NCBI RefSeq assembly: GCF_001690185.1
Contig: NZ_LZGN01000007.1
Coordinates: forward strand, 103,208-167,207
Direction: 5' to 3'
Length of the DNA stretch: 64,000 bases
Source: Gilliamella sp. wkB308
GTDB taxonomy: Bacteria > Pseudomonadota > Gammaproteobacteria > Enterobacterales > Orbaceae
The notes below the pieces were generated by a model. That model searched no databases. It saw nothing but the letters and a program-made list of their open reading frames with translations, and was not told the DNA's origin. Below are positions 1 to 7,731 of this stretch, piece by piece (within the stretch, counting starts at the first letter, position 1; every line of letters starts with the position of its first letter). A program made the position numbers and the translations under genes.

Positions 1-783
1 CCATTCAGTAATACGTTCTCTTATTCTTTCGGGACTGTTTTCCATTACAACTTTAGGTAATAACGCAACACCGCAACCTAATGCCACCATTGAGACAATG
101 GCTTCATGTCCTGCAACGGTGGCATAAATTTTAGGGCTGGTGATTTTTTGTTGCTTAAACCAAAGATCAATACGTTGTCGGCTTGGCCCATGTTCAGGTA
201 AAATGAAAGGAATGTTATGCCAATCGGGCTTTTTTTGATGGAGTTTATCACTAAAGGTGCTATTAAGTTTAGGTATTAACAAAACCATTTCAATTTCACC
301 AAATTTTAAAAATTCAACACCCGCAGGCAATTGTTTTGGTTTGCCTGCGATAGCGAGATCTGCTTCGTTAGACTGGACTTTTTCAACGGCATCTGCCGCA
401 TCGCCAGTTGATAATTTAATTTCAATCAGTGGGTAATGTATACGAAACTGGTCTAAAATGTCCGGTAAATGGCTGTAAGCGGCTGTCACTGAACAAAAAA
501 GTCTTAATTCACCAATGAGCTGTTGATTGGATAATTCTAACTCTTGTTTTAATTGCTGATGTTGACTAATAACTTGGAGTGCAAAACGTTTGACCTTTTC
601 GCCAACTTGAGTGATTTGAACTTGCCGATTATCGCGAATAAAAAGCGGATGACCGAAATAGTCTTCCATGCGTTGGATTTGCCGTGATAAAGTCGACGGA
701 CTAACATGCATAGCATTAGCTGTCATACCAAAATGACACGTTTCACATAAATGTAAATATAATTTCAAATCACGAATATTCAT
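1..783 (-). CDS. ilvY: IlvY, LysR-family regulator (3' end cut by window edge)
   Basis: LysR-type transcriptional regulator. In E. coli IlvY senses acetolactate or acetohydroxybutyrate and activates ilvC for branched-chain amino acid synthesis. 261 codons are present and the C-terminal ~35 residues lie outside the window. The N-terminal winged helix-turn-helix reads MNIRDLKLYLHLCE, followed by HVSPSTLSRQIQRME, nearly identical to E. coli IlvY. In the effector domain FCSVTAAYSHLPDILDQF and STGDAADAVEKV also match. An ATG four codons upstream (795) is a possible alternative start. E. coli ilvY is divergent from ilvC, but here the divergent gene is prfC, so the usual target is not adjacent. Confidence 0.93.
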   Translation of the reverse strand, partial: MNIRDLKLYLHLCETCHFGMTANAMHVSPSTLSRQIQRMEDYFGHPLFIRDNRQVQITQVGEKVKRFALQVISQHQQLKQELELSNQQLIGELRLFCSVTAAYSHLPDILDQFRIHYPLIEIKLSTGDAADAVEKVQSNEADLAIAGKPKQLPAGVEFLKFGEIEMVLLIPKLNSTFSDKLHQKKPDWHNIPFILPEHGPSRQRIDLWFKQQKITSPKIYATVAGHEAIVSMVALGCGVALLPKVVMENSPERIRERITEW

Positions 784-983
784 AGAAAGTTCCATTTAGA
801 TAAAACTTTTGCGTAGTTCAGCGCTATTTTATACTGTAAATGCCCAAATTGGCTAGGCTCGTGAAAATATTATGCAGAGATAATCAAATTAGGTAAATCA
901 CAGGTAATACATTCATGGCAATGCCTAACGATACCTGTTAAAATGCTCGATTATTTTTGTACAGGTTAATGAATATTAATTTT

Positions 984-2576
984 ATGACAGAACAAGCTTA
1001 TTTAGACGAAGTTAATGCTCGTCGCACTTTTGCTATCATTTCTCACCCTGATGCGGGTAAAACCACGATTACCGAAAAGGTTTTATTATTCGGTCACGCA
1101 ATTCAAACTGCCGGAACGGTAAAAGGGCGTGGTGCCAATGCGCAACATGCAAAATCTGACTGGATGGAGATGGAAAAACAACGTGGTATTTCGATTACTA
1201 CGTCTGTGATGCAATTTCCTTATAATGACTGTTTAGTGAATTTACTTGATACTCCCGGGCATGAAGACTTTTCGGAAGACACGTATCGAACATTGACAGC
1301 GGTGGATAGCTGTTTAATGGTCATTGATGCAGCTAAAGGGGTGGAAGATCGTACTCGAAAATTAATGGAAGTGACACGGTTACGTAATACCCCAATTTTA
1401 ACCTTTATGAATAAATTAGACCGTGATATTCGTGACCCAATGGAACTGCTTGATGAAGTTGAAAACGAGCTTAATATTCTTTGTGCACCTATCACTTGGC
1501 CGATTGGTTGTGGTAAGTTATTTAAAGGCGTGTATCATCTGAAAAAAGATGAAACTTATCTTTATCAATCGGGTAAAGGTCATACTATTCAGGATGTACG
1601 TATTATCAAAGGATTAAATAATCCCGAATTAGATACAGCGGTAGGTGAGGATTTAGCACTGCAACTACGTGAAGAACTGGAATTGGTTCAAGGTGCATCA
1701 AATGAGTTTGATTTGGATGCTTTTTTATCTGGTGATTTAACCCCTGTCTTTTTTGGTACAGCGCTGGGGAATTTTGGTGTCGATCATATGCTTGATGGCT
1801 TAACTGCTTGGGCGCCAACGCCACAGCCTCGTCAAACGGATAAGCGTGAAGTGAAATCAACAGAAGAAAAATTTAGTGGTTTTGTCTTTAAAATTCAAGC
1901 TAATATGGATCCAAAACATCGTGACCGTGTTGCTTTCATGCGTATCGTGTCAGGGAAGTATGAAAAAGGCATGAAGTTACGTCATGTTAGGATTGCTAAA
2001 GATGTCAATATTTCCGATGCCTTGACATTTATGGCAGGCGATCGTGAACACGTTGAAGAAGCTTATGCCGGTGATATTATTGGTTTGCACAATCATGGTA
2101 CGATTCAAATTGGTGATACGTTTACGCAGGGTGAAGATTTTAAATTTGTTGGTATCCCTAATTTTGCGCCTGAATTGTTCCGACGGATACGATTAAAAGA
2201 TCCGCTTAAACAAAAACAGCTTTTAAAAGGATTGGTGCAGTTGTCAGAAGAGGGCGCTGTGCAAGTATTTAGACCTCTATCCAACAATGATTTGATTGTG
2301 GGAGCGGTCGGTGTGCTGCAATTTGATGTTGTGGTTGCGCGCTTAAAATCGGAATACAATGTAGAAGCCATTTATGAGCCGGTGAACGTCACAACAGCCC
2401 GTTGGGTAGAATGTAGTGATGTGAAAAAATTGGAAGAATTTAAACGTAAATGTGAGCAAAATTTAGCGCTGGATGGTGGCGATAATCTTTCTTACATTGC
2501 ACCAAGTATGGTGAATTTGAATTTAACACAGGAACGTTATCCGGATGTTGAATTTAGAAAAACACGTGAGCATTAA
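984..2576 (+). CDS. prfC: Peptide chain release factor 3 (RF3)
   Basis: Translational GTPase that removes RF1 or RF2 from the ribosome after peptide release. The 530-residue protein matches E. coli RF3 (529) along its whole length. G1 is SHPDAGKTT near residue 19, G3 is [15 protein letters not shown]4 is NKLDRD, and it ends [12 protein letters not shown]. The start at 984 ([10 protein letters not shown]) aligns with the E. coli start. In-frame upstream starts exist at 969 (ATG) and 957 (TTG), and no strong ribosome binding site separates them. The gene is monocistronic and divergent from ilvY. Confidence 0.97.
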   Translation: MTEQAYLDEVNARRTFAIISHPDAGKTTITEKVLLFGHAIQTAGTVKGRGANAQHAKSDWMEMEKQRGISITTSVMQFPYNDCLVNLLDTPGHEDFSEDTYRTLTAVDSCLMVIDAAKGVEDRTRKLMEVTRLRNTPILTFMNKLDRDIRDPMELLDEVENELNILCAPITWPIGCGKLFKGVYHLKKDETYLYQSGKGHTIQDVRIIKGLNNPELDTAVGEDLALQLREELELVQGASNEFDLDAFLSGDLTPVFFGTALGNFGVDHMLDGLTAWAPTPQPRQTDKREVKSTEEKFSGFVFKIQANMDPKHRDRVAFMRIVSGKYEKGMKLRHVRIAKDVNISDALTFMAGDREHVEEAYAGDIIGLHNHGTIQIGDTFTQGEDFKFVGIPNFAPELFRRIRLKDPLKQKQLLKGLVQLSEEGAVQVFRPLSNNDLIVGAVGVLQFDVVVARLKSEYNVEAIYEPVNVTTARWVECSDVKKLEEFKRKCEQNLALDGGDNLSYIAPSMVNLNLTQERYPDVEFRKTREH

Positions 2577-2625
2577 TGTAAACTTCTTTTATCCCTTTAC
2601 GGTATCACCAATAATGCCAATCAAG

Positions 2626-2647
2626 AAGAGCTAGGTTACTAGCTCTT
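2626..2647. terminator. Hairpin between convergent prfC and the polysaccharide operon
   Basis: A perfect 9-bp stem (AAGAGCTAG / CTAGCTCTT) with a GTTA loop sits in the 73-nt gap between two convergent genes. There is no clear T-tract on either side, so termination is inferred from position and symmetry. Confidence 0.45.
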
Positions 2648-2649
2648 AC

Positions 2650-3879
2650 TTAATCTTCTTCAACAGCAAGCCCATTTATAGCAAAACCATCGAAAGAACT
2701 CCAACTAGAAAATACCTCAGTCAAGGCATTAATCATGTCAAATAGCTCATCTTCTTTACCTTCAAAGCTAATCTTTGAGTAGTCTACTATCTGATCAGCA
2801 GAATTCTCATCATTTGCCTCTTTTTCGATTTCACTATAAGTTTGGTCAAGTGAATAATATTTCTCTAATTCTTCACTGAGTATACCATTTTCAAGCGCAA
2901 TAACGATTTTATGAAGATTGTCATCTCCCCATGATAACCATTTAGCACTAATATCATAAATCAGTTCATAATCAGTACGATAAACCATAATAATATATTT
3001 TAAGGAATAAGGTTCAATATTTTGGATAATTTGCTTGCTTTGATTAATATCTTTTAACCAAAAGGGGATTACGATCTCCATTTTTCCTCCCCAACTTTCA
3101 CTCAATTTTTTTATCGCTTGCGCCCATTGTTGCCAAATCAGATCTTTATTTTGGTCATAATCACTTAATAAATAGGGCTCTATATCATATTGAATTCCAG
3201 CAAGACAAGGTTTATTTATACGTCGCTGACAGAATTGTTTTATTATCTGATTACGTTCAATCGCATTTTGTAAACCACTTTCAAGTATCATTTCTGCTGC
3301 TCCTTCAACAGCAATGATCTCAATACCATTTTGAAATGCGATGTCTAAAAGATTTATTAGCTGTTCTTCATATTCAATTTGCTGGTTTTCAATAAATAAT
3401 TGTAGATAGATCTGATTGATTCCTTTTGATTTTATTTTTGTGATAAATTGGTTAGGTGAGTTAGTCCATGTCGTTGCTTCCCAATTCCACATAGCAAGAT
3501 TGCGTTTTTTTTCAGGAAAAGTTAAGTTATCCATCGGTGTAACTGGATGTGTTGATTGTTCAATGCCCTGTTTTGGATCGTTTGAACTATCTGGTTGAGT
3601 GACTTTATCAAGTGATGATGGTTGATTTTGATCAATCATAACCGGAACTGGATCACTTATCGGTATTGGTTCAATCATTTGCGTCGTGTTTACCATGGCG
3701 CTTAAAACGGGATTGCTTTTAGGATTCGACAAATCATGTTGAAATGCCGTATCGTATAGGTTCGTTCTGGTGTTTTTAAGGTTGTTTAACATCGAAACAT
3801 TTCCCGCAAAAGCCGCAGGCATGAAAGTAATTAGAATAAATAGTACATTGTTTAATAGTCGTTTAATGTTATTTATCAA
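2650..3879 (-). CDS. Secreted TIM-barrel, glycoside-hydrolase-like protein of the polysaccharide operon
   Basis: 409 residues; I cannot assign a named family. A signal peptide covers about residues 1-26 (hydrophobic NNVLFILITFMPAAFA). A low-complexity linker rich in P, S, D and Q runs to ~125. A domain from ~128 to 405 has alternating strands and helices typical of a TIM barrel. It opens with AMWNWEATTW, and its GIQYDIEPYLL (D232, E234) resembles the carboxylate strand end of glycoside hydrolases. The start is TTG at 3879, inside the end of the glycosyltransferase gene (11-nt overlap), with GGAGAGAG 8 nt upstream, so the two are translationally coupled. By analogy with PgaB, whose C-terminal half is a glycoside hydrolase, it may trim or process the polymer in the periplasm. 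That role is inference. Confidence 0.6.
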   Translation of the reverse strand: MINNIKRLLNNVLFILITFMPAAFAGNVSMLNNLKNTRTNLYDTAFQHDLSNPKSNPVLSAMVNTTQMIEPIPISDPVPVMIDQNQPSSLDKVTQPDSSNDPKQGIEQSTHPVTPMDNLTFPEKKRNLAMWNWEATTWTNSPNQFITKIKSKGINQIYLQLFIENQQIEYEEQLINLLDIAFQNGIEIIAVEGAAEMILESGLQNAIERNQIIKQFCQRRINKPCLAGIQYDIEPYLLSDYDQNKDLIWQQWAQAIKKLSESWGGKMEIVIPFWLKDINQSKQIIQNIEPYSLKYIIMVYRTDYELIYDISAKWLSWGDDNLHKIVIALENGILSEELEKYYSLDQTYSEIEKEANDENSADQIVDYSKISFEGKEDELFDMINALTEVFSSWSSFDGFAINGLAVEED

Positions 3880-5296
3880 ATTTAACTCTCTCCATTTTTC
3901 CCCAAGATAATTTACCTTTTTTCAAACGGAAAAAACCTTTAAACTTCCAATATAAACAGATTTGTCGATAGCCAAAATTATCAATTAGCGAAATAAAAAG
4001 TAGTGATACAAAATATCTGATTTTATCTAATCCTCTTAACAAGAGGCCGTCAATGGCAATGGCGGTCGAGGTGATTAAAATATTGTAACTAATAACAAGT
4101 AAAAAATAGGATAAAATTAAATTGCCATCGACCACATCAAAATAACAAAAAAGGGGTAATAATACATAACCTAACAATTCAGCAATCGGCCCTAAAATAT
4201 CGGTTAAAATCGAAAAGGGTAAAAGGATAAAACTTAATCTTTTATATTTTAGCTTAAAAGTAAACTCCCGAAAATGCAAATAGGTTTGCAATGCACCAAT
4301 ATGCCAACGTATTCGTTGATTCTTTAATACTTTCCATTTTTCGGGTACCTGAGTCCAGCATACTGCTGTTGGGACATATTCTATTTTATAATTGGCTTTG
4401 GTATCATAGATTAGTTTATGTAATTTTACCGTAAAGTCAAAATCTTCACCCACCGAGTCAGCCGAAAATCCACCAATTTTTATCGCTAAATCTCGACGGA
4501 ATAAGCCAAATGCGCCTGATATAATCGGTAATATCTTAATATGATTCCAGGCCACTTTAGCCATTAAAAATGAACGCATATATTCTAATGCTTGTAATTG
4601 GACAATGTACTTTCTTGATAGTTTTATTTTTGTTACCACCCCTTTATTAATCAAACAACTGTTTGCAACTCGAACCGTTCCACCAACGGCAATAGTTTTA
4701 GGGCTGTAAATAAAAGGAATAACCGCTTTAGTTAATGCATCGGGTTCTAATATTGAATCAGCATCAATAAGGCAAACGATAGGGGCTTGACTTAAATTGA
4801 TTGCCGCATTATGCGCATCGGCTTTGCCACCATTGACTTTATCTATCACGCGAAGACGGCTATCTTTTTGAGAGATATAAACCCCTCTTATTTTGGCATG
4901 AGACAGGTGATTTTGTTCCATATTATTTAAATTATGAACGGTTTCTTGTAATCGAAAATGGTCATAAATTAATTGAAAAGTATTGTCGGTTGAGCCATCG
5001 TTAATCACAATAATATCAACATTAGGGTATTCCGTTGCAAGCATTGATTCGATACTATCGATAATGGTAACGCTTTCATTATAAGCTGGCATAATAATGG
5101 AAATAGCCGGTAAAATACCTTCGTTCTTTTTAATATTCTGAATTTTTTTATCGTTGTCTCGCGCTTTAATCAGTACATATACAGAAATAATAAGTTGCAA
5201 AAAATAGATGAGCACTTGTAAAAGTCCGACAATCATTATGAGAATAACCAGCACTTCCATGCAAAGCTTGATTGCATAGTATAAATCATTGTTCAT
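3869..5296 (-). CDS. Processive family 2 glycosyltransferase (PgaC/YaiP-like polysaccharide synthase)
   Basis: 475-residue inner-membrane glycosyltransferase with the full set of processive GT2 motifs: MPAYNES with VINDGSTD (D100), DAD at 178-180, GED at 283-285 and QRIRW at 327-331. One N-terminal membrane segment (~12-43) precedes the cytosolic catalytic domain, and three or more lie at ~350-440. This is the layout of poly-N-acetylglucosamine, hyaluronan and cellulose synthases. Its acceptor sugar cannot be read from sequence. It starts 5 nt after the HEAT-repeat gene stops and overlaps the next gene, placing it third in a four-gene operon with a YaiO-like outer membrane protein. No PgaD-like or PilZ-domain partner is present. 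Confidence 0.85.
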   Translation of the reverse strand: MNNDLYYAIKLCMEVLVILIMIVGLLQVLIYFLQLIISVYVLIKARDNDKKIQNIKKNEGILPAISIIMPAYNESVTIIDSIESMLATEYPNVDIIVINDGSTDNTFQLIYDHFRLQETVHNLNNMEQNHLSHAKIRGVYISQKDSRLRVIDKVNGGKADAHNAAINLSQAPIVCLIDADSILEPDALTKAVIPFIYSPKTIAVGGTVRVANSCLINKGVVTKIKLSRKYIVQLQALEYMRSFLMAKVAWNHIKILPIISGAFGLFRRDLAIKIGGFSADSVGEDFDFTVKLHKLIYDTKANYKIEYVPTAVCWTQVPEKWKVLKNQRIRWHIGALQTYLHFREFTFKLKYKRLSFILLPFSILTDILGPIAELLGYVLLPLFCYFDVVDGNLILSYFLLVISYNILITSTAIAIDGLLLRGLDKIRYFVSLLFISLIDNFGYRQICLYWKFKGFFRLKKGKLSWGKMERVKFDK

Positions 5297-5301
5297 AAAG
5301 T

Positions 5302-6225
5302 TTACCCGTGTTTAATTTTGAAAATGTTGTTATTTTTATCGAGGATATGGACAAATCGTTTAGTCGTAAAATCAAAATATTCTGTGATCAACTCTTCAAT
5401 ACTACATATCTTTTCTTGATAGCAGAATTCATTGATGAAATTAAGTAGATAACAGCTGTGAATAATACCGGAAGAACTATTTTGTAAATCGATTAACGAT
5501 TCATAAAACGCCCGCATATAATCGCGTCGATCTTCTTTAGCTAACATAGCGTAAGGCGTGATATAATTTATAGAAATTTGGGTTAAAATGTTGGATAGAT
5601 TATCATCCGCTTTGTTAAATTGTTGATTTGCTATTTCGGTTTCAAACTCCATAAGCTTAAAGGATGGAACTAATCGTAAAAAACAAAAAAGACCATTTTG
5701 CGATATTGAGTGAGACAATAAAATTATGAGTTCATCAAGAGTGACGTTAGGATTACTGATCGCTAAACTAAGTGCTGCTGCAACAGCAACTTCTGGATTA
5801 TGGTTTTTACAAGCATGGTTCAACGCCGCAAAGGTTTGCGTGGAAGGGTAGTAAGACAACATGTTTGCGGCATCAATGCGTTCTTTTGTTGTTCCTTTTT
5901 TTAATAAAGTGCGCAATTTTTTTTGAAATACTTCATTTTCAAACAGTGGTAATACCGGTTCAAGCTCATTAAACTGTTTTTCAGCAAAAACAGCGGCAAT
6001 TAAGTCAACGGAATTTAATGCGTATTTCGATATTTTGCTTGCATAAAAGGCGTTTACTTTACTTTTTTGTTCAATCAAATTGTCTAATTTTAGTTTTAAA
6101 TCATTAAATCTTTTCCGATGATATCTTCGGTCTAGATAAATTATTGACGTGATAAAAACAATTATCAGACCAGCAAAAATCATACTGACATTGTAAATAT
6201 TCATATACCGTATTAAAATGTCCAT
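5302..6225 (-). CDS. Membrane-anchored HEAT-repeat protein of the polysaccharide operon
   Basis: About 307 residues. One N-terminal membrane segment (MIFAGLIIVFITSIIYL) is followed by a basic stretch and an all-helical region. That region contains HEAT-type repeats, for example AANMLSYYPSTQTFAALNHACKN followed by NPEVAVAAALSLAISNPN. HEAT repeats are protein-interaction scaffolds, so a structural role in the synthase-export complex is likely but inferred. The first in-frame ATG (6237) has AGG directly against it, too close to act as a ribosome binding site. The ATG at 6225 is preferred, though its own site (GTGG) is weak. The gene overlaps the end of the YaiO-like gene, so coupling is likely. 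Confidence 0.7.
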   Translation of the reverse strand: MDILIRYMNIYNVSMIFAGLIIVFITSIIYLDRRYHRKRFNDLKLKLDNLIEQKSKVNAFYASKISKYALNSVDLIAAVFAEKQFNELEPVLPLFENEVFQKKLRTLLKKGTTKERIDAANMLSYYPSTQTFAALNHACKNHNPEVAVAAALSLAISNPNVTLDELIILLSHSISQNGLFCFLRLVPSFKLMEFETEIANQQFNKADDNLSNILTQISINYITPYAMLAKEDRRDYMRAFYESLIDLQNSSSGIIHSCYLLNFINEFCYQEKICSIEELITEYFDFTTKRFVHILDKNNNIFKIKHG

Positions 6226-7403
6226 TTTATACCACATCCTACTGTTTTCTTGTTGTACAAATTACGGTTGCGGTTGGTGTCTTTTCGACCTTCAGCAGTG
6301 TAGTTAAATTGAAGACTAAATCTGTTAGAAATATCGTACGTTAGTCCCACGAAATGTGCTTTCGCCTTGATTAATGAATGATTATAGCGGTTAGAACGAT
6401 CTGATGTTTCTTGAGCATTTGAGTAACCGATAAATAGATGCCATTTTTCGGTTGGTGATGCGGTTAGCTTAATTAGAAAACCGTTAGTATGATTATTATC
6501 TTGATCATAAGTATTGTACCACTTACCAGCAATTGATAATCGGTCATTCAAAAAGTATTGTTCAATCCCAGGCGTAATGCTTTTAATATTTCCGTCATTG
6601 TAGTGGTCAAACTTTAAATCCAACGTGATATGAAGGGAATTAAGATAGTCATTTGTCGATGGTAATAAAACATAGTCAGCTCCACTTGCTAAGGTATAAC
6701 GTGCAAAAAATTTTTTAGAGGTTGCAGTAAAGCCTGATAAGTAGCCGTAAGCGCGATCATTTAGCGTATGCCAAAATGTTGTACCAATTCTTTGATCATT
6801 CATATTAAAACGATGAGATTGAGCAACATGACCTGTAATGGTACTTGTTTTTGATAATTTGTAAGATAGTGCAAACTCCATTTCGTTCCAATCAGCATAA
6901 GATTTTGTTAAATGACTATGAGTACCTGCAACATTGAGCGTCCAGTAATGAATCGATTTTTTGATGTCAGTAATTGTTTTTTTTAATGTTAACAGTTGAG
7001 TATCATTGGGTGATTGCTTTAAATAGTGATTGAGTAGTAATTCAGCTTCACTCGGATTATCAATATTTTGTGCTAACACAACGCTGACCAATCCATATTG
7101 GGCATCTACATAGTTGGGAGCTAAGACTAAAGCCTTTTGAAACGCTTGTTTTGCTTGATCTAAGTTTTTTAGTGCATAATAGTTAAATCCAAGTTGGACA
7201 AGAATGTCTGAATTTGTTGGCGATAGTAGAAGTGCGGATTCTAATTTTTGCGCAGCGAGCTTAAAATTTTGCGTTTTTTTGGCTTCAATGCTTTCATTTA
7301 ATAATTGTTCAGCTTTGATTGCGTTATTTCCATAAATTGGGTTTGCTAATGTAGTAGAACTGTAGGCAAAAACACTTAGCATTAAGACTAACTTATAAGA
7401 CAT
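6213..7403 (-). CDS. YaiO-family outer membrane protein with N-terminal TPRs
   Basis: 396 residues. The signal peptide ends near TTLA (~20). Two or three tetratricopeptide repeats follow at ~27-130 (for example LVQLGFNYYALKNLDQAKQAFQKALVLAPNYVDA). From ~150 to the end, amphipathic strands with alternating aromatic residues finish in GIKWTF, the terminal phenylalanine typical of outer membrane barrels. TPR plus barrel is the plan of PgaA and of YaiO-family proteins, which move or dock polysaccharide at the outer membrane. It is the first gene of the operon, with a good ribosome binding site (GGTGG) before the ATG. Confidence 0.78.
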   Translation of the reverse strand: MSYKLVLMLSVFAYSSTTLANPIYGNNAIKAEQLLNESIEAKKTQNFKLAAQKLESALLLSPTNSDILVQLGFNYYALKNLDQAKQAFQKALVLAPNYVDAQYGLVSVVLAQNIDNPSEAELLLNHYLKQSPNDTQLLTLKKTITDIKKSIHYWTLNVAGTHSHLTKSYADWNEMEFALSYKLSKTSTITGHVAQSHRFNMNDQRIGTTFWHTLNDRAYGYLSGFTATSKKFFARYTLASGADYVLLPSTNDYLNSLHITLDLKFDHYNDGNIKSITPGIEQYFLNDRLSIAGKWYNTYDQDNNHTNGFLIKLTASPTEKWHLFIGYSNAQETSDRSNRYNHSLIKAKAHFVGLTYDISNRFSLQFNYTAEGRKDTNRNRNLYNKKTVGCGIKWTF

Positions 7404-7731
7404 AAAACCACCTTAATTCAATATATTTCAAAATCTATGTTTTTATTTTTATTTGTGTATGAATCAAAGCACTATTGAAATGATGAAAATTAATCAATGA
7501 GTTGTTCTGAATCAGCAAAAAATAGAAATCTTAGGTAATATCACAGGATGATGTAATTTTAATTACACGGTTTAGGTTATCCAAACGCGTGGATTATATA
7601 AAATACATATAACAAAGAATAGAAATATTTGGTGTAGTTTTGTTTAGTTTGATAGCTATTGTTTATTTATGTTTTTTTGCCCTTAATGGTTGAATTAAGA
7701 CTATAATAGTTTTTTTAAATGGGAAAATTAT
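7404..7731. other. Divergent promoter region between the polysaccharide operon and ptrA
   Basis: 328 nt of very AT-rich non-coding DNA between two divergent genes. It must hold promoters for both sides. I see -10-like TATAAAAT-type stretches but no recognisable operator palindrome. Confidence 0.5.
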
